Below, piece by piece: positions 24,909-33,521 of a DNA stretch of 64,000 bases (within the stretch, counting starts at the first letter, position 1; each line of letters opens with the position of its first letter). Origin of the DNA: Sphingobium scionense (GTDB taxonomy: Bacteria > Pseudomonadota > Alphaproteobacteria > Sphingomonadales > Sphingomonadaceae); the NCBI RefSeq assembly GCF_014197035.1, contig NZ_JACIEU010000004.1, positions 124,001 through 188,000 of the forward strand, written 5' to 3'. A program made the position numbers and the translations under genes. Under the pieces are notes generated by a model. It was given only the letters and a program-made list of their open reading frames with translations. It ran no database searches and had not been told where the DNA came from.

Positions 24909-26175
24909 GGCGCAGGCGGCTTCCGGCCGTACCCAGCGCCTGGGCACCATATTCGGCCGCTTCGGCCTCGCCAGCTTCTCTTCGGCGATCGTCTCGGTCA
25001 GCCATCTGCTGGTCCAGCTCTTCTCGATCCACCATCTCGCCACCACCGGCATCGGCGTGCTCGCCTTCCTGCTGGTCATCATCCAGTTCGGCTACAGCCT
25101 GTCGAACGCGCTGGTTTCGACGCCCTACACGATCGCCGTCAATCAGGGCGAGGATGTCGATCGCGCGGCGCATGGCTTCTTCTTTCCGGTCAACCTGCTG
25201 CTCTCGCTCAGCCAGGGACTAATCTGCGCCGCCATCGCCTGGACCACCGCCTCGCCACAGGCCGCCCTGGTCTTCGGCCTCGCGGGCACATTGTCGCTGA
25301 TCCGCTGGTTCGGTCGCTCCAACGCCTATGCCCATCATGCGCCGATGCAGGCCGCCCGGTCCGACATCGCCTATGCCGCGACCATCCTCATTGGCCTGCT
25401 GGTCGCGATGCGTACCGGCGCGGACCTGACCGGCATCGGCACCATGCTGGTCGCCGCCAGCCTGGCCGGCCTGCTACCCTTCGGCAGTCCCTATCTGCGC
25501 CGCCATGTCGCCATGTCGCCGCTCGCCGCCCTGCGCGCCTATCGCCCGGTGTGGAAGGAACAGTCGGCCTGGACCCTGGTCGGCGTACTGTCGACCGAGG
25601 CGACGTCGAACGCCCACAGCTATGCCGTGACCCTGCTCGCCGGCCCCACCGCCTTCGCACCGATCGCCGTCGGCATGCTGTTCTTTCGTCCGGTCAATGT
25701 CTGCATCACAGCCCTCACCCAGTTGGAGCGCCCGCGCATGACCCGCGCTGTGGCACGCGGCGATCATCAGGGCGCGATTCAGTCGGAACGCATCTTCATG
25801 GGCGCCCTTGTCTTCCTGTGGCTCGGCACCTGCGTCGTCGCGGCCGCCGCGCTCTATTTCTTCCCCGGCCTGATCCTCAAGCCCACGCTCGACCATGAGC
25901 TGGTCATCACCGCCGTCGCGCTTTGCGCGCTGCTCTCGCTGGTCCAGTGCGTGCAGACACCGATGAGCGTCATGACCCAGGCACGCAAGGCGTTCCGTCC
26001 GCTCGCGGCGCAGAGCCTGCGCAGCTGCGGCATCGGCGTGGCGGCCGTCACCTTGCTGACGCTGCTGGTCGCGCCCGTCTTCTCCATCGCCGGCGTCGTC
26101 CTGTCGCAGCTGGTCATGATGCTCGGCATCTGGCAGCTCGACCGTAGCTGGCGCCGCAGCCAGGCGGAGGGCTGA
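24901..26175 (+). CDS. Wzx-type polysaccharide flippase
   Basis: 424 residues with about 12 hydrophobic helices and few charged loops, in the size range of MOP-superfamily flippases. The N-terminus (FGLASFSSAIVSVSHLLVQLFSIHHL) and the conserved early segment FGYSLSNALVSTP match the polysaccharide biosynthesis branch. It would move the undecaprenyl-linked repeat unit to the periplasmic face. It overlaps the WecG-like gene by 8 nt and is followed by the polymerase after 3 nt. Confidence 0.85.
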   Translation: MAEAQAASGRTQRLGTIFGRFGLASFSSAIVSVSHLLVQLFSIHHLATTGIGVLAFLLVIIQFGYSLSNALVSTPYTIAVNQGEDVDRAAHGFFFPVNLLLSLSQGLICAAIAWTTASPQAALVFGLAGTLSLIRWFGRSNAYAHHAPMQAARSDIAYAATILIGLLVAMRTGADLTGIGTMLVAASLAGLLPFGSPYLRRHVAMSPLAALRAYRPVWKEQSAWTLVGVLSTEATSNAHSYAVTLLAGPTAFAPIAVGMLFFRPVNVCITALTQLERPRMTRAVARGDHQGAIQSERIFMGALVFLWLGTCVVAAAALYFFPGLILKPTLDHELVITAVALCALLSLVQCVQTPMSVMTQARKAFRPLAAQSLRSCGIGVAAVTLLTLLVAPVFSIAGVVLSQLVMMLGIWQLDRSWRRSQAEG

Positions 26176-26178
26176 GCG

Positions 26179-27561
26179 ATGGCAAGCACGCCCTGGCATC
26201 GTGATGTCCCCACGCCACGCCTCGCCCGGCCGGGCGAGGCGGCCGCCAAGAAGACCGAAAGCGCCCGGCTGATCCTGGTCGCGCAAATCTTCTATTTCAC
26301 CTTCCTGATGCTCGTCTTTATCGGCCAGCAGCCCTTCGCCTCGCGGACCCAGGACGAGCTGGTCGCCATGGCGCAGGAAAATAGCGGGTCGGATCTGTTC
26401 AAGCAGGCACTGTTCATCGGCTTTGCCCTGCTGCTGACCGGCGTGCAGCTGATCCGCCGCTACCCGCCGCGTTATCGCTTCACCCTGTGGCCGCTGGCGA
26501 TCATGCTCGGCTGGTTCTTCCTTACCTGCAGCTGGGGCGTTGATCCCTTCGTATCGTTCAAGCGGGCGATGCAGCAGCTGATCGTGATCTACATCACCTT
26601 CAGCGCGCTCAGTCTGATCGGTCCCGAAAGGCTGCTCCAGGCGTTGCGCTACGCGCTCATTCTGTCGCTCGTCATCTGCTGGGTCTCGCTGCCGCTGACG
26701 TCGGCGGCGGTCCATCCGCCGACCGAGAGCGACAAAGCGCTGATCGGTGCCTGGCGCGGCTTTTTCTTCCACAAGAATATTGCCGGCGCGGTCATGGCAT
26801 TGACCTTCATGGTCGCGGCCAATGCCTGGGTCGATACCAAGAAATGGTATTACGCCCTCTTCTCGGTGATGGCCTTCGTCTTCGTGATCGGCACCAAGAG
26901 TAAGACCTCGCTGGCCCTGTCCTTCGCCATCCTGGGCGTCTGCGCCGTCTATCGCGCGCTGAGCGATTCCACCCAGAAACGGGCGGTGCTGCTGATCATG
27001 GTTGCGCTCGGCATGGTCGGCGTGCTGTGGCTCTATGTCGCCTTCCAGCCGGTGGTGGAGCGGATCTTCGCCGACCCCACCTCCTTCACCGGTCGCGTGT
27101 CCATCTGGGAAGTCGACCTCGCCTATCTCAAGGACCACCCCTTCCTGGGCGCGGGTTTCGGCGGCTTCTGGCAGGTCGGTGACCGCAGTCCCTCGCTCGA
27201 TTATCTCAACCAGGCGTTCCAGACGCTGACCGCCCATTCGCACAATGGCTATCTGGAAATCCTTGTGACGACCGGACCGCTGGGCCTCGTCATGCTGCTG
27301 CTCACCTTCCTCGCCCTGCCCGCCATCTGGTTCCTGACCGGGGCCACGCCGCAGAACCGGCCGATCATGGTGCCCTGCTTCGCGATCTGGGTCTTCGTCC
27401 TCTACCAGAATCTGCTGGAAACCTCCTTCTTCGACAAGGATCGGCAGGTCTGGGTGATCTTCCTGGCGGCCATCGCCGCCGCCCACGCCACCTACAAGGC
27501 GCGCCCGCTTCCCCAGTGGCGCCGCCGCTTCCTCGCCCGCCCGGAGGCTTCCCATGGCTAA
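26179..27561 (+). CDS. Wzy/O-antigen ligase-like polymerase
   Basis: 460 residues, about ten transmembrane helices and a large periplasmic loop. The Wzy_C signature region (GRVSIWEVDLAYLKDHPFLGAGFGGFW, then TAHSHNGYLEILVTTGPLGLVMLLL) is clear, including the HNGYLE motif of O-antigen ligase and polymerase proteins. Context within a Wzx/Wzz/Wza operon favours the repeat-unit polymerase rather than a lipid A ligase. It overlaps the next gene by 8 nt. Confidence 0.88.
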   Translation: MASTPWHRDVPTPRLARPGEAAAKKTESARLILVAQIFYFTFLMLVFIGQQPFASRTQDELVAMAQENSGSDLFKQALFIGFALLLTGVQLIRRYPPRYRFTLWPLAIMLGWFFLTCSWGVDPFVSFKRAMQQLIVIYITFSALSLIGPERLLQALRYALILSLVICWVSLPLTSAAVHPPTESDKALIGAWRGFFFHKNIAGAVMALTFMVAANAWVDTKKWYYALFSVMAFVFVIGTKSKTSLALSFAILGVCAVYRALSDSTQKRAVLLIMVALGMVGVLWLYVAFQPVVERIFADPTSFTGRVSIWEVDLAYLKDHPFLGAGFGGFWQVGDRSPSLDYLNQAFQTLTAHSHNGYLEILVTTGPLGLVMLLLTFLALPAIWFLTGATPQNRPIMVPCFAIWVFVLYQNLLETSFFDKDRQVWVIFLAAIAAAHATYKARPLPQWRRRFLARPEASHG

Positions 27562-28483
27562 TGTCGTCATCTGCATCGCGACCTGTAACCGGCCACAGGG
27601 GCTGCGCCGCACCCTGGCCTCGCTCGCCGCGCTCGAAACCCGGCACCGGATCGAAGTTCTGGTGGCCGACAATGACGCCCGGGACCAGCAGGGGCTGGCC
27701 GTGGTGGAGGCACTGGCGACATCCGGCTATCGCTGGCCGATCGAGGCATTGCTGGTCCGCGAACGCGGCATCCCTCTGGTCCGCAATGCCCTGGTCGGGG
27801 CGGCTCTCGCCCGGCCCGGCGTCACCCATGCGGCGATGATGGACGATGACGAAGCGGCCTGCCCCGGCTGGATCGACGCGCTGGTGACGGCCGCCGACCG
27901 CTGGGACGCCGATGTCGTCGGCGGCGCGGTGCTGCGCGAGATGGACAGTCCGCTGCCGGCCTGGGCATCGCGCCATCCCCTGCTCCAGCCCAAGCGGCGG
28001 GACAAGTCAGGCCCTGTTCCGCTGATCGACAGCACCGCCAACGTCCTGATATCCGCCAATGCGCTGCGCCGCATCGGCGCCCGCCCGTTCGACGAGCGCA
28101 TGGCGCTGACCGGCGGGTCAGACAAGCAGCTCTTCACCCGGATGCAGCGCGCCGGTTTCCGCTTCGCCTGGTCGGAGGAAGCGCTGGTCACCGAACTGAT
28201 CCCGGCCAGTCGCGTCACCGCCAAATGGCTGCTGATGCGTGGCTATCGCGTCGGCATGACCGACATGATCGTCGCCCGCGCCCATGGCGGCGCCCTTCGT
28301 GCGGCGCTGAGCGAAAGCCCCCGCATCGCCGTCGGATTCCTGGTCGGCGCGGTCGGCCCCCTCACCACATTGGACCGCGGCAAGCGGGTGGAGCGCCTCG
28401 GCAAGCTCTATCGCGCCGCGGGCAAGATCGCCGGCCTCACCGGCATCCATTATGAAGAATATCGAAAGGTCCATGGCGCATGA
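27554..28483 (+). CDS. family 2 glycosyltransferase
   Basis: 309 residues, GT-A fold. CIATCNRPQGLRRTL opens the nucleotide-binding domain, VLVADNDARD follows, and MMDDDEAACPGW holds the DxD metal site. GGSDKQLFTRMQRAG is the acceptor/base region. It resembles the glycosyltransferase at 32583-33521 across the domain (VADND, VRNA, DDDE-x2-PGW-x-DAL), so the two are paralogues. Donor and acceptor are unknown. Cytosolic, acting on the lipid-linked repeat unit. Confidence 0.88.
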   Translation: MANVVICIATCNRPQGLRRTLASLAALETRHRIEVLVADNDARDQQGLAVVEALATSGYRWPIEALLVRERGIPLVRNALVGAALARPGVTHAAMMDDDEAACPGWIDALVTAADRWDADVVGGAVLREMDSPLPAWASRHPLLQPKRRDKSGPVPLIDSTANVLISANALRRIGARPFDERMALTGGSDKQLFTRMQRAGFRFAWSEEALVTELIPASRVTAKWLLMRGYRVGMTDMIVARAHGGALRAALSESPRIAVGFLVGAVGPLTTLDRGKRVERLGKLYRAAGKIAGLTGIHYEEYRKVHGA

Positions 28484-29421
28484 CCAATATTCCCTTCTTT
28501 TCCGTCGTCATCCCGCTCTACAACCGCGCCGACGTGGTCACCGACACGATCCGGTCGGTACTGGCGCAGGACTGGACCAATTTCGAGATCGTCGTGGTCG
28601 ATGACGGCTCCCATGACAATCCCGGCCCGGTGATCGAGGCGATCGGCGACCCGCGCCTGCGCTATATCCGCCAGGACAATGCCGGCGGCGGCGCGGCACG
28701 CAATCGCGGGATTCTGGCGGCCGAGGGTCGCTATATCGCCTTCCTCGATTCCGATGACCTGTTCCTGCCGGGCAAGTTGTCGACCATGGCGGAAGCGCTG
28801 GCCGGAGACGACGGCCGGACCGTTCTCTATTCGCGCATGAAGGTGGACCGGGGCGTCGACCGCTACTGGATCCGCCCCGATCGCGGCATCCGCGAGGGCG
28901 AGGATGTCGGCGAATATCTGTTCTGCGCCAATCAGTTCATGCAGACATCGACGATGGTCGTGCCGACCCGGATGGCGCAGCAGGTATTGTTCGACCCGGC
29001 GCTCAAGAAGGGGCAGGATCTCGACTTCTGCGTCCGCCTGCAGGGCGCGGGTGCCCGTTTCCGCATGATCGACCGGGCGCTCACCATCTGGCTCGACGCG
29101 ACCGAGGCTGGCCGCACCTCCTATGTACGTGGCTATGAAACCTCGCTCGACTGGCTCGATCGCTGCGGCCATATGCTGACCAACCGGGCGCGACGCGGCT
29201 ATCGCGCCACGGTGCTGGCCTATCATATGGCGCCTGTCCGACCGGTCGCGGCCATTCGCGACCTGGCCATCGGCCTGACCGCCGGCGGCGTGCCGCCCCG
29301 GGTGATCGCGCGCCAGCTACTGCGTTCCTACATGCCCAAGTCGCTCTATCGTTCGCTCGTCAACGGCTTCGTCCTGCGCTTCGGCAAGGCCGATGCCCTC
29401 AGTAGCGGCGCCCGCTCGTGA
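28480..29421 (+). CDS. family 2 glycosyltransferase
   Basis: 313 residues. The start FFSVVIPLYNRADVVTDTIRSVLAQ, VVVDDGSHDN, AARNRGILAAEGRYIAFLDSDD (DxD) and KGQDLDFCVRLQGAG are typical GT2 elements. It is closest in the window to the following gene (29421-30386), sharing PRLR, AARN-x-GI, GRYIAFLD and the P/F-x-D-x2-F-x-VRL-x3-G region, which points to tandem duplication. ATGA overlap at both ends or nearly so. Confidence 0.9.
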   Translation: MTNIPFFSVVIPLYNRADVVTDTIRSVLAQDWTNFEIVVVDDGSHDNPGPVIEAIGDPRLRYIRQDNAGGGAARNRGILAAEGRYIAFLDSDDLFLPGKLSTMAEALAGDDGRTVLYSRMKVDRGVDRYWIRPDRGIREGEDVGEYLFCANQFMQTSTMVVPTRMAQQVLFDPALKKGQDLDFCVRLQGAGARFRMIDRALTIWLDATEAGRTSYVRGYETSLDWLDRCGHMLTNRARRGYRATVLAYHMAPVRPVAAIRDLAIGLTAGGVPPRVIARQLLRSYMPKSLYRSLVNGFVLRFGKADALSSGARS

Positions 29422-30386
29422 TGTCGGCCTGGCAACCTCCGTCGGCGCTACAGGAACAGGCCGCCTCACCGCTCTTTTCCGTGGTCATCCCGACCTATCA
29501 GCGCCGCGAGAAGGTTGTCGCGGCGGTGCTGTCCGCGCTCGACCAGACGGTTTCGCTGATCGAGGTCATCGTCGTGATCGACGGGTCCACCGACGACACC
29601 GAACAGGCCTTGCTAGAGATTGACGACCCGCGCCTGCGCGTCATCGTCCAGCCAAATCGCGGTGCATCGGCCGCACGTAACGCCGGCATTGCGCAGGCAA
29701 AGGGGCGCTATATCGCCTTCCTCGACTGTGATGACCGCTTCCTGCCGCATCACCTTGCCGACCTGCTGCCCCTGCTGCAACAGGACGAGAATGTGGTCGC
29801 CTATGGCCAGGTGCTGGTCGATCGCGGCGAGGGGCGCAATTTCCTCAAACCCCCGCGCGCCATCGCGACCGGCGAGACGATCGACCGCTATCTCATGTGC
29901 GATCGCGGTTTCATCCAGACCAGCAGCCTGGCGCTCAGTCGCGGCCTCGCCGACAAGGTCCGCTATCGCGAGGATGTGAAGTTCGGCGACGATACCGACT
30001 TTGCCGTTCGCCTGGCGCTGGCCGGCGGCCAGTTCAAGATGACCCCCCGGCCCGGCACGATCTGGGCCGACCGCGACGCCGAACATCGATTGTCGGCGGT
30101 TCGCGGCAGCGTCGGCAGTCTCATCTGGCTGCGCGACCTGCGCCCCCACATCTCCGCCCGTGCCTTTTCCGCCTATATGGGCTGGCATGCGGCCAAGAGC
30201 ATCTGGCCGACCAGCCGGTTTCAGGCGATGCGCTATTATCTCGGCGCGGTGCTGCGTGGTGCCTTTGGTCCGCGTCTGGCGGCTACCGTGCTGATGCAGA
30301 TCATCCTGCCCGACCCCATCTATCGCCGGATTTCCGACCGATGGATCGACATGGCCCAGATGGTGGGCGGGAGGCCGCGCCTGTGA
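29421..30386 (+). CDS. family 2 glycosyltransferase (tandem paralogue)
   Basis: 321 residues from ATG 29421, sharing one base with the upstream stop (TGATG); a GTG at 29418 would add one residue. GT2 motifs are FSVVIPTYQRREKVVAAVLSALDQ, VVIDGSTDD, NRGASAARNAGIAQAKGRYIAFLDCDD and FGDDTDFAVRLALAGG. The C-terminus has amphipathic helices but no clear transmembrane span. It transfers one sugar of the repeat, identity unknown. Confidence 0.9.
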   Translation: MSAWQPPSALQEQAASPLFSVVIPTYQRREKVVAAVLSALDQTVSLIEVIVVIDGSTDDTEQALLEIDDPRLRVIVQPNRGASAARNAGIAQAKGRYIAFLDCDDRFLPHHLADLLPLLQQDENVVAYGQVLVDRGEGRNFLKPPRAIATGETIDRYLMCDRGFIQTSSLALSRGLADKVRYREDVKFGDDTDFAVRLALAGGQFKMTPRPGTIWADRDAEHRLSAVRGSVGSLIWLRDLRPHISARAFSAYMGWHAAKSIWPTSRFQAMRYYLGAVLRGAFGPRLAATVLMQIILPDPIYRRISDRWIDMAQMVGGRPRL

Positions 30387-31504
30387 AGCGTCGCGAATTT
30401 CTGGCCGGCGGCATGGCGCTGGCGGCAACCCTGCCTGCTGGTGTCGCGGCCGCCGCGATGCCGCCGGGGCTCGCCACCCATGCCCGTGCCAAGGGCCGCT
30501 ATTTCGGCGCGGCGGTCAAGTCGCGCCAGTTGCGCGAGGATACCGGCTTTACCCAGGCGGTGGCGCAGGAATGCAATATCCTGGTGCAGGAATATGAGCT
30601 GAAGCGCGGCACGACCGAGCCCAAGCCGGGCCAATATGATTTCAGCGGTGCCGACCAGATCATCGATTTCGCCCGGAAGCATGACATGCGCGCGCGCGGC
30701 CATGCCCTGGTCTGGTATGCCGCCCAGCCCAAATGGCTGGAACCCGCACTGCAGGCCGCCAGCGATCGCGGCCGCCAGAAACTGATGACCAGCTATATCA
30801 CCACCGCCATGCCCCGTTATGCCGGCCGCATCCAGGAATGGGACGTGGTGAACGAAGCGCTGGAACCCAATGACGGCCGCGCCGACGGCATGCGCGCCGA
30901 CAGCATGTGGATGCAGGCGCTGGGCGAGCATTATATCGACATCGCCTTCCACACCGCGCGCGAGACCGATCCCAGGGCGACCCTGTTCCTGACCGATTAT
31001 GGCATCGAACATGACTCGCCGCGCTGCGAACGGCGCCGAACCGCGATGCTCAAGCTGCTCGACCGGCTGAAGGCGCGTGACGTGCCGATTGACGCGATCG
31101 GCATCCAGGGTCATCTCAAACCCTATAAGGAAGGGTTCAACGAGCGCCGCTTCGCCGATTTCCTCGACCAGTTGCGCGGCTATGGCCTGAAGCTGGAGAT
31201 TACCGAGTTCGACATTGCCGACATTGGCGGACCGCCCAACCCGGCCAAACGTGACAGCGAAGTTGCCAGTGTCGGCCGTGCCTTCATCGATGTCGCGCTG
31301 GACAATCCGGCGATGCAGGCCGTGCTCTGCTGGGGTCTGTCGGACCGCTATTCCTGGCTGTCCAACTACAAGGATTATAAATGGCCCGACGGCCAGTTGT
31401 CGCGCGGATTGCCGCTGGACGGTTCGCTGCGCCGCAAGCCGCTGTGGGACGCCATCGCCGCCGCCTTCGATGACGCGCCGCCGGCCGGGAGACATGCCGC
31501 ATGA
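30383..31504 (+). CDS. GH10 endo-1,4-beta-xylanase-type hydrolase with Tat signal
   Basis: 373 residues from a GTG overlapping the upstream stop (GTGA). The N-terminal KRREFLAGGMALAATLPAGVAAA is a twin-arginine export signal. The GH10 barrel follows: HDMRARGHALVWY, then the acid/base EWDVVNEAL (E158), and the nucleophile KLEITEFD (E275). GH10 enzymes cut beta-1,4 xylan or related beta-glycans by a retaining mechanism. Its place inside the EPS operon, before the acyltransferase, implies that it trims, releases or edits the organism's own polymer in the periplasm rather than feeding on xylan. Confidence 0.9.
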   Translation: MKRREFLAGGMALAATLPAGVAAAAMPPGLATHARAKGRYFGAAVKSRQLREDTGFTQAVAQECNILVQEYELKRGTTEPKPGQYDFSGADQIIDFARKHDMRARGHALVWYAAQPKWLEPALQAASDRGRQKLMTSYITTAMPRYAGRIQEWDVVNEALEPNDGRADGMRADSMWMQALGEHYIDIAFHTARETDPRATLFLTDYGIEHDSPRCERRRTAMLKLLDRLKARDVPIDAIGIQGHLKPYKEGFNERRFADFLDQLRGYGLKLEITEFDIADIGGPPNPAKRDSEVASVGRAFIDVALDNPAMQAVLCWGLSDRYSWLSNYKDYKWPDGQLSRGLPLDGSLRRKPLWDAIAAAFDDAPPAGRHAA

Positions 31505-32586
31505 GAATTTCCTCGCTCACGGGCCTGCGCGGCGTCGCCGCCGTTTCGGTCCTGCTCTACCATATTCCCCACGCACCAGCCTTTCAGGCTTTCGCGATCC
31601 CGCTTTTCTCGCGCGCCTATCTGGCGGTCGATCTTTTCTTCATTCTCAGCGGCTTCGTCGTATCCTACGGCTATTATGACCGGCTTATGCACAATCTGGG
31701 ACGATCCAGCTATATGGACTTCCTGATCAACCGCACGGCCCGCGTCTGGCCGTTGCACCTGATCGTGACGCTGGTGTTCATGGCCCGCATCCTGGTCAAT
31801 GTGTCGGGGACACAGGCGATCCCGCTCGACCTGCCCAATATCCTCACCAACCTGCTGATGATCCAGAGCTGGGGATGGGGCACGCAACCGATCGCCGGCA
31901 ACAGCTGGTCGGTCAGCACGGAGGTTGCGGCCTATCTCCTCTACCCGCTGATCGCGATCATGGCCTTTTCTCGCTGGGCCTGGGCGCAACTGGCGCTGTG
32001 CGTCGGCATTCTGGTGCTGGTCGCCAGTTCCGGCCGGGGCGCCAGCGGGCCGCTGGATGTCAACGATCATGACACGGTCCTGACGCTGCTGCGCTGCCTT
32101 GCCGGCTTTGCGCTGGGCGTCCTGACCTATCGCATCCGCGACATGGCGCTGACCCGCAGCCTGCTCGATGGCCCCGGCCGATTTGCCGCCATATGTGTCA
32201 TCATCGCTGTCGCCTTGATGCTACCCCGAGCGGCCGACGTGCTGGTCGTATGCCTGATGCCGGCTCTGGTGCTGACCTGCTATTATGATGGTGCCGCCGC
32301 CCGCGCGGTGATGGCCAACCCGGTCAGCTATCATCTGGGCCTCATCAGCTATTCCATCTATCTGTGGCATCCGCTGGTGCGCGACATCATGGCCCGTGTC
32401 ATGGGGACCGCCCATCGCCACGGCTTTGTCGGCCATGATTGGCTCTTCATCGCCGCCATGCTGGTCGCGACCTGGCTGCTTTGCTGGGCCAGCTATCGAC
32501 TGATAGAGGTGCCGGGCCACAAGTTCATCAAATGGCTGCAGCGCGGTGGACGCCCCCACCCCGCCCCGATGGAGGTGACCGCATGA
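31501..32586 (+). CDS. acyltransferase 3 (OafA-type) membrane protein
   Basis: 361 residues with about ten membrane helices. The N-terminal RISSLTGLRGVAAVSVLLYHI contains the conserved histidine of the acyltransferase-3 family, then LAVDLFFILSGFVVSYGYYDR. SWSVSTEVAAYLLYPL and the C-terminal SYSIYLWHPLVRD are also typical. It probably adds acetyl, succinyl or a similar group to the EPS. ATGA overlaps join it to the GH10 gene and to the next glycosyltransferase. Confidence 0.9.
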   Translation: MRISSLTGLRGVAAVSVLLYHIPHAPAFQAFAIPLFSRAYLAVDLFFILSGFVVSYGYYDRLMHNLGRSSYMDFLINRTARVWPLHLIVTLVFMARILVNVSGTQAIPLDLPNILTNLLMIQSWGWGTQPIAGNSWSVSTEVAAYLLYPLIAIMAFSRWAWAQLALCVGILVLVASSGRGASGPLDVNDHDTVLTLLRCLAGFALGVLTYRIRDMALTRSLLDGPGRFAAICVIIAVALMLPRAADVLVVCLMPALVLTCYYDGAAARAVMANPVSYHLGLISYSIYLWHPLVRDIMARVMGTAHRHGFVGHDWLFIAAMLVATWLLCWASYRLIEVPGHKFIKWLQRGGRPHPAPMEVTA

Positions 32587-33521
32587 TGCCCCATAACCCA
32601 ACAATCTGGATCGCCATCCCGACCTACCGTCGACCGGGCCAGTTGCGCCACCTGCTCGAAAGTCTGGCCGCCGTCGTCCAGCATGAGAATGTCCAGTTGC
32701 TCGTCGCCGACAATGATCCGGTCGGGCAGGAAGGCGCGATGGTTGCGCACGAGATGCAGGATGACCCCGACTATCCGCTGCCGATCCGTGTCCTGCATGT
32801 GCCCGAACCCGGCCTCTGCTCGGTCCGCAACGCGATCGTCGCCACCGCGCTGGCCGATCCGGCGATGCAGTATCTGGCGATGATCGATGATGATGAATGG
32901 CCGCAACCTGGTTGGCTCGACGCGCTACTCGCAGTTCGAGAAATGTGCGGTGCCGATGTGGTTGGCGGCCCGGTCGACGCCCATTTCCTGCGGCCGCCTC
33001 CCCATTGGGCGCGCGAAGTGCTGGTCTTCCGCGCCGAGGATCGGCCTTCGGGCGCCACCGACATGCTGTGGGCCAGCAACAACCTGCTGCTCAGGCGCAA
33101 GGCATTGGAATTGCTGCCCGCGCCCTGGTTCGATCCGCGCTTTAACCAAAGCGGTGGCGAGGATCTGGATTATCTCACACGCCTGCACGATGCCGGGATC
33201 AGCTTTGGCTGGGCAGCGGATGCGCGGGTCAGCGAATGGGTTCCGCCCGAACGGGTACGGCTCGGCTGGGTGCTGTCCCGCATGTGGCGGATCGGTTTTA
33301 CCGAGACGCTAACCCGCCGGAAGCATCGCCCCGGTCTTCCGGGCATGCTTGCGTTGTTCGGCCGGACGCTGGCGGTGTTCGCGATGCGCACCGCCGGCCT
33401 CCTCGCGCTGCTGCTACCCGGCGCGCGACGGGTCGACATCGCCGGGCAGTGGTTCAAATGCTGGGGCCGCCTCTACGCCCTGACGGGCCGGGGCAGCCCG
33501 ACCTATTATGGCGCGGAATAG
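32583..33521 (+). CDS. family 2 glycosyltransferase
   Basis: 312 residues. IWIAIPTYRRPGQLRHLLESL, LLVADNDPVG, LCSVRNAIVATAL, AMIDDDEWPQPGWLDALLAV and GGEDLDYLTRLHDAG mark a GT2 enzyme, paralogous to 27554-28483. A C-terminal hydrophobic stretch (ALFGRTLAVFAMRTAGLLALLL) may anchor it in the membrane. It is the last gene of the coupled operon, and its end overlaps the convergent GH16 gene by 16 nt. Confidence 0.88.
   Translation: MMPHNPTIWIAIPTYRRPGQLRHLLESLAAVVQHENVQLLVADNDPVGQEGAMVAHEMQDDPDYPLPIRVLHVPEPGLCSVRNAIVATALADPAMQYLAMIDDDEWPQPGWLDALLAVREMCGADVVGGPVDAHFLRPPPHWAREVLVFRAEDRPSGATDMLWASNNLLLRRKALELLPAPWFDPRFNQSGGEDLDYLTRLHDAGISFGWAADARVSEWVPPERVRLGWVLSRMWRIGFTETLTRRKHRPGLPGMLALFGRTLAVFAMRTAGLLALLLPGARRVDIAGQWFKCWGRLYALTGRGSPTYYGAE

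Noticed and set aside
25474-27672. 732-codon minus-strand frame opposite the flippase and polymerase genes
   Set aside because: Composition is extremely polar (Q, R, D, H, G) with no motif, and the sense strand codes clear membrane proteins.
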